NCBI GenBank assembly: GCA_033060915.1
Contig: CM065396.1
Span: forward strand, 7,891,501 to 7,955,500
DNA: 64,000 nucleotides
Direction: 5' to 3'
Source of the DNA: Euryodendron excelsum
Lineage: Eukaryota > Streptophyta > Magnoliopsida > Ericales > Pentaphylacaceae
In this document: positions 34,601-47,358 of the stretch, piece by piece
Layout of the letters: each line of letters starts with the position of its first letter
Numbering within the stretch: position 1 is the stretch's first letter
Notes under the pieces: model-generated
The model's database searches: none
What the model saw: the letters and a program-made list of their open reading frames with translations, nothing else
Told to the model about the DNA's origin: nothing
Made by a program: the position numbers and the translations under genes

Positions 34601-36689
34601 GAAGTACAAAAAATTAAAGAGAAAGCCTGCCGTATGTCTTCTTTATTTTGCGCGCCGCGTTGTCTTCGGTCTTCAGTCTTTGTCTTAATCTTCACCTTCA
34701 GTCTTCAAGAGTTATCTTCAAGCTTTGGATGGCAGCTCTTCAAGTCTTTAAAGGATGGTTGAAGGCTAGTGTATGAGTGTATCGGGGAGTGTATGAGTGT
34801 ATAGGAGGCTAGGGTTTGTGTATAGTGGCTAGGGTTTGGGAGAACCTAGGGAGGCTAGGGTTTTGGAGGTGCTCAAGCTCTGTATATCGAAATATAGGAT
34901 TTTTAGGTTAAGTTTGCAGACCCTTTTCACGTTGAATGAGGCCCTGTATTTATAGAAGTTGGACAAACCTGGCGCCTGTTGCAGTGGCGCCAGGGCAAAA
35001 TTCCTTCTGGCACCACTACGAGTGGCGCCAGGCTAAATATTGGCTTGGTGCCACTCCTAGTGGTGCCAGCCAATTAGGAAACTATTAAGGTTGGCAAGCA
35101 ACATATCTTTGACTAGATTTGGGCGCCTGTACTAGTGACTACCATGTAATCTTTAGCCTGGCTTCACTAGGAGTGACTCCGAAAAGTCCGGGAATGATTT
35201 GAAGGAGCCGGGAATGACCCGGAAGGCCGAAAAGGAGCAGGAACACTTAAAATAGTGTCCTGGAGGTATTTGACTTGAAAAGTGATGACAAAATGTGTCA
35301 GAAAAGTTAACTGGGCCTTTTGGGGCAAAACGGTCAATCGGACCGGGAAACTGCCGGGACAGACTCGGATTATCCCGGAAGAAGACTTGGGATCTGGAAA
35401 CATTATTTAGAATGTTCTCAGAGGTTGCCGGTTTGATTCCCAGAGCCGGCGTGGTCGGAAAAGGAGATTGGTCCACTAGAGGCAAAACGGTCATTTTGTA
35501 CCAGGTTTGCCGGGACTGACTCGGAATGATCTGGAAAGGTAAAGGGGAGTTGAGATTACTATAAAAAGTAGTCTCAGGAGGTTACCGGTTTGATACCCAG
35601 AGCCGGTGTGGTCGAAATAGGAGACCGGCCCTCTAGGGGGAAAACAGTCATTTTGTACCGATTTGGCCGGAACTGACTCGGAATGATCTAGAAAGGTAAA
35701 GGGGAGTTGAGATTACTATAAAAAGTATTCTTAAGAGGTTACCAGTTTGATACGCAGAGCCGGCGTGGTTCCCGGGGCATTCGGATGCTTAGGGGCAAAA
35801 TGGTCATCTTAACCGGAAAGTCTCGGAAAAGGTCCTAAGGGCAGTTTGGACATTTTTCACCAAAGTGAGCTAACAGACACTGGTGTTGACCTAGGTTTTG
35901 AGTGTTCCCGCCACTCTAACGGTGTGAGTATTTTCGCTACTCGGACGGGGTTGATGATTTGTGAGTATTTTCGCTACTCGGACGGGGTTGTGAGTATTTC
36001 CGCTACTCTAACGGTTTTGTGAGTATTTCCGCTACTCTAACGGTTTTGTGAGTACTTCCACTACTCTAACGGTTTTGTGAGTAGTTTTGCTACTCGGACC
36101 GTCTCGAGGAATAAACTGTCTCGAGAGAGGGATTGGAAAGGGGTCTTATTGTCTCCGAAGAGACGTGCCTGGATTAGAACCGTCTCGAGGAATAAACTGT
36201 CTCGAGAGTGGGATTGGAAAGGGGTCTTACCGTCTCCGAGGAGACGTGCCTAGATTGTGAGTGTTTCCGCCACTCTAACGATTTTGTGAGTACTTCCGCT
36301 ACTCTAACGGTTTTGTGAGTACTTCCGCTACTCTAACGGTTTTGTGAGTATTTCCGCTACTCTAACGGTTTTGTGAGTACTTCCACTACTCTAACGGTTT
36401 TGTGAGTACTTCCGCTACTCTAACGGTTTTGTGAGTAGTTTTGGTACTTGGACCGTCTCGAGGAATAAACTGTCTCGAGAGAGGGATTGGAATTGGAATA
36501 AGAAAGGACAATGCCCCTAAGGGCATTTTGGTCATTTTGCCTCTATTTGGGCCTGACAGGCCCGCGAAGCGATGGAAAAACCGAATTTGGACCTAGAGAA
36601 TTGGTTTCGATTGGAATATGCCCAAAATGACTTGAAAACAAGTCTGGACGGAGTGTAGACTGCCGAACGGTCAAAATGGGGTGCTTACA
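31636..36689 (-). mobile_element. Element N 5' LTR
   Basis: It is 5054 bp, from TGTCGCGCTC to GTGCTTACA. It is collinear with 19700-24677 except in U3, where 29-bp units are expanded. It has three 157-bp units (35441, 35598, 35755), two 81-bp-type units near 36100-36240 and a TATA box at 34947-34954. The leader donor is GC where other copies have GT. Confidence 0.92.
35924..36450 (-). repeat. 29-bp minisatellite expanded in two blocks
   Basis: Units of GTGAGTATTTCCGCTACTC followed by TAACGGTTTT repeat about six times at 35924-36099 and seven times at 36257-36450, split by an 81-bp-type segment. The 3' LTR of the same element has only isolated copies. Confidence 0.88.
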
Positions 36690-36694
36690 ACCAG
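36690..36694 (+). repeat. Target site duplication ACCAG, right copy
   Basis: Directly follows the last base of element N and matches 19695-19699. Confidence 0.9.
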
Positions 36695-39600
36695 CTCTGG
36701 GTATCAAACCGATAACCTCCCGAGAATCTTCTTATAGTATTCCCGACCTTCTTTTATCTTTTCAGATCATTCCGAGTCAGTTCCGGGCAAAATGACCGTT
36801 TTGCCCGTGGTGGGCCGGTCGCCTTTTCCAACCACACCGGCTCTGCGTATCAAGCTGGTAGCCTTTGGGAACATTCTAAATAATGTTTCTAAATCTTGAG
36901 TCTTCTTTTGGGACATTCTTAGTCCGTCCTGGCAGCTTTCTGATCCAGTTGACCGTTTTGCCCCTAATAGCCCGGTCAACCCTTCCGATAAATCTTGTCA
37001 CCCTTTTTCAAGTCCATTACCTCTGGGACTCTATTCTAAGGGTTCCTGCTCTTTTTCGGCCTTCTGGGCCCTACCCAGTCCCTTAAGTCCTTCCCAGGCT
37101 TTCCGGAGTCACTCCTAGTGAAGCCAGGCTAAAAATTGCATGGTAGTCACTAGTACAGGCGGCCAAATCTTCCAAAAATACATTGCTTGCCAACTCAATG
37201 AACTTTCCTAGGTTGCTGGTGCCACTACAAGCCAAAAAATGGCCTGGAACCACTAGGAGTGGCGCCAAGAGGAAATTTGCCCTAGCGCTACTGCAATAGG
37301 CGCCAGGTGATTCTGGTCTCTATAAATACAGAGCCTCCTCCAGCGTGAAAGAGACCCGTAAACTCAGTTTAAAAACCCTACTTTTTGATATACAGAGCTC
37401 GTAGCTTTCCAAAACCCTACTCTCCTTAGGTTTTCCAAACCCTAAGCTCCATACACAAACCCTAGCCGCCTATACACTCACATACACTTCTATACACTCA
37501 TACACTAGCCTCCAAAGCCTCCTTTGAAGACTTGAAGTACTTGAATCTGAAGCTTTGAAGATTGAAGACAAACGCTTGAAGATTGAAGTGAAGACTGAAG
37601 CGAGACAAGCAAAGCAAATCAAAGCGCGCAAAGCTAAGCAAAATAAAGAAGACACAAGGTAGTCTTTTTATTTACATTTACACACCTTCCCCCTCTCTTC
37701 TCTCTCCTAACCAACTTGGGTTTTCTTCTATTTTAATCCCCCATATTCCCCCCCTCCCCCCCTTTTTGCATGCTTGAAACAAGGGAATTCCCAGACTATG
37801 TGTAAGATTAGGCTATTGGAGAGTCACCGTGTCGGGGGCTTTCTTTTAGTCAAACCGGAGACCACGTGGGTTCGGCCCCCTTGATTATGTGGTGAAGCCT
37901 TTAACCTTGTATGTTCACGACCCCAATTTGCATTGTGCATATCATGATCTTGCATCCCTCTAAATTTTGTTTTAAACTTGTTTTCAAAAGCTTGCATTAA
38001 ACTTGTTTTCAAAAACTTACAACAAAATCCTCTTTTTCAAAACTTGTTTTCAAAATCACAATCCTAGGGTGATTCTAGCCTTTTAATGGCTAGGGTTGCT
38101 TTAGGAAAGTTACATTTAAAGTGACTAATATGGTCCATATTTTTAAAGCCTTTATTGTTTTCAAAACCACTATCTTAAAGTGGTTCTACTATTCTTATTG
38201 TTAGAATCGCTTTAGGAAAGTGAGATATTTTATATACTTTATAAAAAATCTCTTCTCAAACATCTCCTCTTAAAATCCATTTTCCAGCATGCTTTCAAAA
38301 AACTCTCTCCAACCTCCTTTCCAAAGTTGTTTTCAAAAATTCCCTCCAAAAATCTCTTTTTCAAAAACTCTTTTCCAAACTCCTTTCCAAAAACACTCTC
38401 CTTGAAATTCACTTTCTAAAAGTGCTCTCTAAATCTCTTTCCTAACAACTTTTTCCTTAAACCCTCTTCCAAAATCTTCTTTCATAAAAAACTCCCTTTT
38501 CAAGTTTACTTTCCAAAAACTCCTCTCTAGGATTTCCTTCCAAAAATCTCCCTTTCCAAAAACTCACTCTTCGAAAATCTCCTTCTTTAGAGTCCAAGTC
38601 AAACCCTAGAACCCACAATTAAGAAACCCTAATTTTTCTTCCCAAAAGCATGATTTCCAATCCCTTATTTTGGCCTCAAAACCTAGATTTCCAAAACTTC
38701 TTCTTTACTACATCAAAGCTATATATATTTCCAAAACCTATTTTCTACGTCAAAACTATAGTCTTCCCAAAACTAGAGTTTTCAAAACCCCATCTTTCCA
38801 AATCCATGCCAAATCCAATCTTCCCTTTAGGAAACCAAACCCAATCTCCCCTTTAGGAAACTAGTTCCAATCCTTCGTTTTTGGAAACAAAATCAAAACA
38901 TCTCTTTTTAGAAACAAAATCCAATCCCTTGTTTTAGGAAATGGGAATCTCAATCCTTCCAAACCCAAATCTTTCCTAATTCAACTCCTTCCTAATCTAG
39001 TACTTTCCTAAACCTTAAGTTTTCTAAACTTAAACTTTTGAATCTTTCCTTAAACTTTAAGATTTTAAACCTTTCTTAATTCCATCCCTTTTCAAATCTT
39101 AACTTTCCAAATCTAAGTTTTCAAACCCTTCTTAAACTCAAAACCTTTCCTAATTTCAAGAATTTCTAAAACTCAAACTTTGAATCTTTCTAAAATTCTA
39201 AACTTCCCTAAACTTCCAATCTTTCCAAATTTAAAACTTTCTAAATTCTAAACTTTCCAACTTTCAAATCTTTCCTATTTCAAAACTTCCATATTTCAAA
39301 ACATTCCAAATTCAAAACTTTCTTAAAACGGAAACTTCCTTAATTCAAAATATTTCATAAATTGAAACCTTCCTAAATTGAATTTTTCCTAAACTAAAAC
39401 TTTCCTAAAACGAAACTTTCCTTGAACGAAACATTCCTAATTCAAACCTTTCTTAATTTCAACTTTCCTAATCTTCCAAGTCCAACATTTGAGTCGAATC
39501 TTTCTGAATCTCAAGTCCTTCATAAAACATTTCTTTCCTAAGTCTAGGTTTTCTAAAACCAAGCTTTCCAAAATCAAATCTTTTCAAATTTTCTAATCAA

Positions 39601-40431
39601 AATCTCTTTCTTCCAATCATACCTTCTATTTTCTATTGGACTCTTGTTCAAACTACGACTGACCTGATTTCTCAAAAAGTATCCGTAGGCAACCCTCATA
39701 AGTGCGGTCATAACCTTCTTCAAATTTCTATTTCCACAACTTCTTTCAAATCTCCAATTCCATAAACTATTTCCAGCTTCCAATTCTAAAGACCTATTTT
39801 TAATCCTCAATTTCAATTTCTAAACTTTCTTTCTAGTTTCAAACTTCAATTCTTCTTTTCCAAATCTATTTTTCAATTCTCTTTTTCTTGCACTTACATC
39901 TCATGCATCATTCTTTTTAAAATTGTTTTCTAAAGTGAATAGGATTGGACATTTGTTAGTTGAAGACTCTCATAGGTGAGTCAAGGGTAATAGACATGTA
40001 GGTACTGCAAGGGCGGGGTAGGGTGATGGCTTAGTGCGTCTTCCCTACACGTTACCAACCTTCGAACCTAGAATCATTGTTTTCGAAAGACCAAAATGGA
40101 GTTTATTTTCAAAAAGAGCTTGAATGTTTTCTAAAGGTTGCCAAACAACCTGTTTTCCTAAAAACTCTCTCTTGAAGGGATATTTTCAAAATCATTTTCA
40201 AAACCCCTAAGTGTGATCCTCGGATTGTGCTCAGTTTGTAGGTGACCTAACTCACCTTAATCAAGTTAAGTGGCGGCTTCAAATGTTTCCCAAAAGCCCT
40301 TTATTTAAACCAATTTTCAATTCAAACATAGTCACACTCATTCTTCTTGGAGGATGAGTTCTAACAAGAGAGTACAGTGTTTTTCCCGCTTGTGTGTGTA
40401 TTTCTCGAGTGCGAAAAATCTGGGCGCGACA
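36690..40431 (+). mobile_element. Element B 5' LTR, second part
   Basis: It continues the U3 split by element N: 157-bp unit, TATA box at 37321-37328, telo-boxes, donor at 37659, GC-stem island near 37835, G-poor tract and the conserved terminus CTGGGCGCGACA at 40420-40431. Together with 18554-19699 it forms one LTR of about 4.9 kb lacking its first 30 bp. Confidence 0.9.
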
Positions 40432-40433
40432 GC

Positions 40434-40451
40434 TGGCGACTCCACTGGGGA
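40434..40451 (+). other. Primer binding site of element B (tRNA-Arg type)
   Basis: TGGCGACTCCACTGGGGA starts two bases after the LTR end and is nearly complementary to the 3' end of plant tRNA-Arg. This points to the Tat/Ogre group of Ty3/gypsy elements. Confidence 0.88.
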
Positions 40452-41021
40452 CACTTAGAGAGTTAGGCCGTAGTCATGTCTCTTTACCCTTCACCCATGT
40501 AGAGTCTTCAATTGACTTGTTCAATCCTATTTACCTTACATTTTCAAAACTAAATTTTCAAAATTGTTTTAAAAAGAACATGCATTTATTCATATTATCT
40601 TGTATTAAGTTTGCCATCCACATACTAACTCTTGCATTTTTGTTTTGTATGTGCGCTGTTGTTTACAATTTTATGTTATTAACTGTTATGCATGAATGTG
40701 ATGAACAGGATGAATGGGAGTTGTTGGACTCTTTCCTCCGCTTTCAAAAATCACACACACACTGCACGTGCACTTATATTCTGCATACTTGCATTTTTAC
40801 CCTGATATGACCTTTCTAGTTAGAAAGGGAGAACATTATATTGGTTGTGGGTAAGACTCTGTGTCAGTTTCTTTGCTTGCGGCCTCTTGATGGTTCCCCC
40901 ACTCGGATCACCAACCGATCATGGCACAACCTCGGGGAGTGGGCCTAGGTTTGAAGATCCGGGGACCGAGCCTTTTTAGGACGCATTAGTCAACCCTCAA
41001 CCTCATGCTCATATAGACACC

Positions 41022-42359
41022 ATGCATAGCCGAACGTTTGCCAAATTTAAGACACGCACACCATTTTTCAAAACTATGGAGGAAAGGGCGACTGCTCTTA
41101 CATTCATTTATACCTGCTTATTCCTGTACTGTTATAATGCCTGTCTAACTACTCATACATGCATATGTACTTCAACTGTATTCTCTTTCCTTATACTCTA
41201 TACTTTCATTTTCATGCATTTCATATTCTATGTCAAGACGAGAGTTCCAAGTAACTCAAGTCACTACATTGTCATGCATATGATCAACCTAAAGAGAATG
41301 ACACCTAGTTCACTCTGTTGTGCATTAAACCTACCCAAACCCTAAGGGTTCCCACATTAACCCTAAGGAATCATTGCATGCATTTTAAGTCATTCCATTA
41401 AGAGGGGTCCCAATCCCTTTATGCTCACGGAGATAGGGTTGCCAAGAAGACAAGGGGCAATCGACCGACAAGGTCTCTCAGTGACCTCCTCGACATCGAA
41501 TCCAACGAAGGCGAATCCAAACACTTTAGAGTAGTTTAGGATTCCTTATGTAAAATTAGATAGGTGGAAGTCCAAAGAAACATGCTCCTCCTCCCCTCAT
41601 CAAAATGTATTTTAATTCTTTCGTATCTTAAACCCAAAAGTTAAATGTACTTCTTTATTCCCCGTGAATGAATGGATGGATGAACGGATGAATGGATGAA
41701 GGTTCCCACTTGACGTCAAGGTATCCGCATATAGGGAAAAATCCCCTATCCCCAAAAGTGAGCAAATACATCATGTTTAGTTCTTCTCTCAAGTAGGGGC
41801 ACGTCTAGGACATGCATTGCATAAAAAATTTTCAAACCAAGGCATTGACTTCTCTTTTGTTTCTTATCTTCTATCCTCCCCCTCCTCATCTCCAAGTACT
41901 AAGAGAACCAAAGACAGATGTAAGACAAGAAGGGGGTTTCCTAAACCATCTATTTATTATTATCATACACCTCACACGTTCACTTCTATTATGCTCACGC
42001 ATTCATATGCATTCTGAGATAAGAGTTCTAAGAAACTCAAGTCATTTCATTCTCATACATTCAAATCCACCGTAAAGAGAACAGAGCAATCTAATCTCAT
42101 GTTAATTGAACCTACCAAAACTCCTAAGGGTTCCTCAATCCTAAGGATTCATGGCATACATAGAACCATATCTCTAGAGAGGCCCAAATCTCCCTCCGTC
42201 CATAGAGGTGGGATTGCCCAAATAAGGAAATATCAACCGGCCCACGTCGAAGAGGTATTGTACTGCATAATAGGAGCAAAACCCCACCCCCAAAATGGGT
42301 TTGTCATCATGCCTAGATTCCCTCAAAGAAGGGACCTCCATAGGACACGCATCGCATAA
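41022..42359 (+). repeat. Element B leader: diverged tandem units with short ORFs
   Basis: The block from GAGAGTTCCAAGTAACTCAAG near 41238 to GACATGCATTGCATAAAA near 41810 recurs from 42005 to 42355 in shortened form. Short sense frames end in NLPKP (41022-41345), NPP (41812-42075) and HRTRIA (42099-42359); all have counterparts in element N. A GAATGGATG-type microsatellite is at 41665-41700. Confidence 0.5.
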
Positions 42360-43149
42360 AACCTTCAACTCCACACGCTGACTACATTATGTTTTCCTTT
42401 TCCTTTTTTAGGTCAAAGAGCACAACTAAACTCATGGAAACCCCTCCAATATCGTGCCCAATTCAAACTCATGCAAGGATAAGCCCAGCAAATGAAAGAG
42501 GCCAAACCTACATGAAGGAATAAGAAGAATTAACCATCCATCCGCAAGACATTACCTCTATGCAACTACCCTCATGCCATGCCAAGACAATCATTATCCA
42601 TGCAGAAGAGGACCTCACCATTTGCGAAGTCTTGTCAGACCTGTGCATTGCAACAACACATCCTCTAACTTCCAAATGCATGACAAATGTCGTGAACTCG
42701 CCCTCCATTGATACACCCGATGAATGAAGCACCAAAAGGTTAATGTAGTCCCAAAACCCTATTAAGGGTTCTCACTAAAAGGCCCACAAGAAAAGGAAGG
42801 TTTTCATAAAATTCGTCTGTTTCCTTTTTGTCTGTCTATTTTCTTGTATATCTTATTTAAATAAACACACATGCCATGCATTCATGATTTGAAATGAAAA
42901 AGATAAAGTTTTCGGTTTATCCCCTTTGTCTCATACTCTCGTGGACTATTATTGCGTTTAGGGATTTTTCCCCATGTGGTAAATGACTCGATTTAAAGGA
43001 TGGGATAGCATGGGCAACCCATTTAAAATGGGGTTAAAACCTTCGAGAGACAAAGAGAGAATGAGAGATACAAGGAAGACAATCTCAACAAAGCGGTGCG
43101 AATTCTATTGAAGAGGCGACACTTGCATGATATCCTAGTAGCTAGGCGA

Positions 43150-43760
43150 TGGGTAGTCGAGTTCTCAAAATGATGAGAAGTCATTGTTCTATTTATTCCA
43201 AATAAACACTACCATTTGCTCAGCCCACTAGAGCCGTACATAATTTCTTTTCAGATATCCCCAAACCAAGAACCATACCCCATATTAGGGTAAGCACAAA
43301 ATAGTTGATTTGGTAGAACATGTAGGGGTTCACTGATAGAAACACATCATCCCTATGAATATTGTCTGAATTTTATACTAGGGCTTTATGGACTAAGCAA
43401 TTCAATTTGAAATAATTAGAGGCCCTCAATTCTGCTACCATACACAAAAATATCCCATTTGCTTAACTCGCTAGTGCCTCATAGAAAGTGATAGATTTTT
43501 TGTCAACCCTGATCCGAAACCATCCCCCCACACTGGAGCAGACAGGCAGCAGAAGATTTGGCGAAGAATGTCATCGACCATTAAGCTAAAGTAACATGAA
43601 GGCTCTATGGATCAAGCAATCTTGTTCAAAATGAAGAGAGGCTCTCATTTCATTTCCTATACAGTTAAAAGCAACCCTTGTCAAACCTATTAAGCCAGTT
43701 ACCTTTTTCTTTAGAATGAAAACCCAACCTAGGGATCACCGTCCACAATGGATTAAATTG
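43150..43760 (+). repeat. Degenerate ~220-245 bp tandem repeat, about three units
   Basis: CATTTGCTCAGCCCACTAGAG at 43213 recurs at 43456; GGGCTTTATGGACTAAGCAA at 43383 recurs as GGCTCTATGGATCAAGCAA at 43604. The same array is at 10850-11200 in A' and reversed at 28320-28900 in N. Confidence 0.65.
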
Positions 43761-44042
43761 AAATTCTAAGGAAAGAATCTGAGAGAAAGAAGTTATGAAA
43801 ATTTTCGTCCCACAGAAAGCAAAAAGAAATGGACGAAACAGAAAAGCAAAGAGAAAAAGTTAACATGGGGCAAATCGAAAAAAAAAAAGGGCAACTCCGT
43901 TAGAGGGTCAAGAATCAAACTACAAGAAAGGTGAACTCCTTGAAAAATATATAGTTATTCAAAGGTGATCCTAGGTAACAAAGAAGCGCAGTAGAAGTAA
44001 TAGATTCGAGCCTATACCCTTTTTTGTAAAAACCCAAAAAAC

Positions 44043-44740
44043 CATGGCATACATTACAACCTTACTAAAGTCCACTCTGATTGAAAACAAATTGCTTGAT
44101 CTAAATGAGCTAAACGTGTTGCTAAAGCTAGAGGAGGATAGCAGGGGATCAAACCCTACTGGAAGACAAACCAAGGATAGTGTGGATCTAAACCCTACTA
44201 GAAACAACATCGAATTTGAGCCCGCATTTCTCGTTCATTCATAAACCCCTTAACCTAGCCAAGGTTATGGTCCAAATTAAAGTCCTCTCTAATAAAAGAA
44301 AATTACTTAGTCCAAATAAGCCTGAACAATACCAAGACAAGTAGGATGAGAAACGAGAACTGGGCACGAATGCAGGGGCAATCTCATGCTCCAAAGTGTG
44401 CTTAGATGGTTTTGGTTTAAACAACCCACTAAAAGAAGATCTTTGAGCCTAAATATCCTTTCGTTTCTTACAACCCCTAAACCCAGCCTACATTACAGTC
44501 CTGCAAGATGTCTTCTCGGATTGAGGGCTTAGCTGTTTATCACTCTGCAAAGGGCATGCGACTTGTTGCTCGAGCCATGGTGGCATTTTGGAGATCTGAG
44601 AGAGAAAACCAAGTGAGATCAGAAAAATCCCAAATAGTAACCCTGTAGAAAGTAGGGATAGAATAGCAAACCGAAAGGTCAAGATCCCTGGAGAATGGTG
44701 CAAATGCTATCACACCCCGATGAGAATGGGACAAAACTAA
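44043..44740 (+). repeat. Degenerate ~215-bp tandem repeat, three units
   Basis: Related unit starts are near 44043, 44250 and 44470 (CATTACAACC, GGTTATGGTCC, CATTACAGTCC followed by AAGTCC/TCTTCT-like blocks). The antisense frame 44540-44734 lies in the last unit. Confidence 0.6.
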
Positions 44741-45284
44741 ATGGGGCAGAATCTTGGAAAGGAAACAGAATCCTGAGAGTATGGGCCCTGGGGCAATCCT
44801 GGGACATTCTTTGTAAACAGCTTATATACTTGCAGTACTAATGCATCCATGACATGTATAATCTATACATCCATTTAAATTTATGTCTAGTTTGTATCTA
44901 TTCTTGCATTCATAAAAAAGTATGGCATGCATTCAATTCCATTTTTGTATGTACATTCATCTAAAAAGTATAACATGCATCGAATTCCATTCCTGTATGA
45001 ACCTGTGCATTCATGAAAAAAATATATATATAGTAGGACATGCAAAATAAGTGATACATCTAATTCCATGTGCATTCATAAAAAGGGGGGGGGTATAACA
45101 CGTATTCACTCCTTTACCTGTGCATCTTTAGAACTAGCATAAGTAAACTATTTTTGTACAAAAACTAACTCTATGTCTTTCCCTCTCTCTCAAATAAGAA
45201 ACAGGGAACAAGGTAAAACGCAAAAAAGAGCTAAAGCCACCACTCAGACATCTACAGTATCGTTACACACCTCAAAAGAGCTCA

Positions 45285-46287
45285 GATTTTCATGACCGAT
45301 AAGAAACAGACAATGGGGCAATGACCCACCCATGACCTCCCCAATCAAATGACTCTTGACTCAAGATACCATATATGCTGAAAAAGGGGAGTAACGAATA
45401 AGTGTATGATCGCTCAAAAAGCTGGAATAATGAAGCATATCCCCGAAAATGAGCATTAACCCCCGGCTGGAGTCTAATAAGGCTCACGAAGGTTTCTCTC
45501 ACACCATAGGAGCATGAGAATGCCCCTCATGAATCTTGACAAGCAGTGCACATAACCGACAGTCGACCAAGTCATCCCCCCGGTGGAAACATCGACAAGT
45601 TTAGGAGACGCAGAGCTAGGGCTACCATGAAAAAATGGACCAATCTTAAGGAGTATGCCAGCCCCCTACCTGTCGGAAACTCAAAATGAGAGAAACAAGA
45701 ACTTCACTGGGACATGAGGAAACTGGGGCAACAGATCAGAAGAAAAGCCTGCACAACAGAGCCTAAGCTGAGAAAAGACAATTGCGACGCAGCCATTAGG
45801 AAAAGTAAGTCTTATAATGTCAGCTAAACCATCCTGAAGACCTAGGAGGAAGCCATACTCATGGGGAGTAGGGGCAAGCTCACATTCCCTAAGAAGGACA
45901 GGTCAGGTGGCCAAAAGGGAACCACTATTAGAAAACAAGATGCGCTAATAGGAGAGAAGCCATGCAACTAAAGAACCAGTGAAAAATGTCTTGCTCATCT
46001 GGAGGATACCCGTCATACCAAATCTGCAGTCAACTCAAAATAGCATCGGCCATCCTAAAGGTCAAAAGGTGGGAAACTTCAATATCCATTTTGTCTTCAA
46101 AGGCTGGCTTGACTAAAAGGAAGGGGTCGACTGGAGATTTACTCTCTCGTCCGTTCCAGCTAAAAGGTGCATGTCCAACAAATTGTTGGCTACCCCCGGA
46201 TCGACTAGAGCTGCCAACATAATCTGTCCGAGCCGCCTTCCCAAAGCGGCGTCTCCTCTCAGAACCATCATCAGCTGCGTCTGCCAT
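45285..46287 (-). pseudogene. Antisense PMD protein, type 2, decayed (element B copy)
   Basis: Start at 46287 opens MADAADDGSERRRRFGKAAR, preceded by CTTACCTTTTCAG|G. This first frame stays open for about 85 codons, passing PVDPFLLVKPAF and FEDKMDIEV, and reaches a second MADAILS before a stop. The following PMD type 2 part is broken by several stops but can be followed against N and C down to about 45290 (SYAPMV-like region and FVSLIRLQ). The C-terminal coil present in C is not seen. The same N-terminal module heads the type 1 gene in A and A', which is why I treat this as a fusion of modules. Confidence 0.65.
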
Positions 46288-47358
46288 CCTGAAAAGGTAA
46301 GCCAAGGTAAGAGGTGTTAATATACCGTACATACAGATAAATAATAGCAAAATAAAGTAAAATAAAATAAACAAGAAATAATAAAAAATAATAAAAATAT
46401 TTCAAATGATAAGTCAAAATAAATTTCCTACACAACTTCTCAAGGGTTTTTTGTCTTTTTCCTTCAAAAAGATTTTATTTCTAAACCTTTTCCAACTCTT
46501 TCCCTAATTTCTAAAAATTTCGATAGCGTTTCATCTAAAAATGGTCCCTACAACACCCATAACATCAATATAAAACACAAACCGTGCACTTCACAACGTT
46601 ACAATCAAATAACATCAGCACCCCCGCATACTTTTTAATTTTTTAAAATTTTCAAAACACGCATTCTATTTTTCCAATAAATCAATGGTTTTAAAAATGT
46701 CCTAAAATTTCTCAAAATCATTTCAAATGTTTTTAAAATATTACTACATTTTTCAAAATTTTAAACTCTAAAAATTTCATCAATTTCTTAAGTTTTCTTA
46801 ATTTTCCTAATTTTCTACGTATTTTTTCTATTTTTCAAAAAATAAAAAAGTCACCAAATTTTAAAAAAATTACGAAACTTCACACAGTTATTAAATATAT
46901 TTTTCTAAGGCACATGGCATAAAAATTTAGCTAGAAAACCCAATGCCCAAGCCTGTAGGAACAAACCCCCAATTCCTACAAAAAACCCTCTTCACATAAT
47001 CATGTAAAATCACTCAAATTCAATCAAACAAGCATCAAAATGCAAAAATAACATCACCATAATGTTCAAAACATACCAAAACATCAATTTTTACTATTCA
47101 CATGATTCAAACGAAATTCTACACATCAAAATCAATAGAAATTTGAAAACTCACTTTTTTAAGTTCTCCAGCAAAATCTTCTCTTCCGGCTACTTTTCCG
47201 GCAACCTGGTCTCTTTCCGACAATCACCCATGGTCTCTAGAAAGTGCTCCTTCAAGGTTCAAGTCTGTTTCCCCACAAACACTCTCAACTTTTTGAAAAA
47301 CTCCTCAAATGCTGCAAGTTTTCAAACTAGAGTTTTTCTGGTTTTAATCCCAAGCCTG

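Larger units (their letters stand above)
19700..36689 (-). mobile_element. Element N: complete nested non-autonomous Tat/Ogre-like retrotransposon
   Basis: A full element in minus orientation: 3' LTR 19700-24677, polypurine tract 24678-24694, internal region 24678-31635, primer site 31614-31633, 5' LTR 31636-36689. It is flanked by the 5-bp duplication ACCAG and sits inside the U3 of element B's 5' LTR. Its two LTRs look nearly identical over long stretches, for example 20192-20441 against 32129-32374, so it is the youngest insertion here. The 7-kb internal region has no gag-pol. Movement would need proteins from another element. Confidence 0.92.

Noticed and set aside
36257..36450. CRISPR-like 29-bp repeats
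   Set aside because: The units are directly adjacent with no spacers, and the DNA is plant nuclear; it is a minisatellite.
40434..40451. Possible tRNA gene fragment
   Set aside because: The match is to the complement of a tRNA-Arg 3' end directly after an LTR, the position of a primer binding site; no cloverleaf is present.
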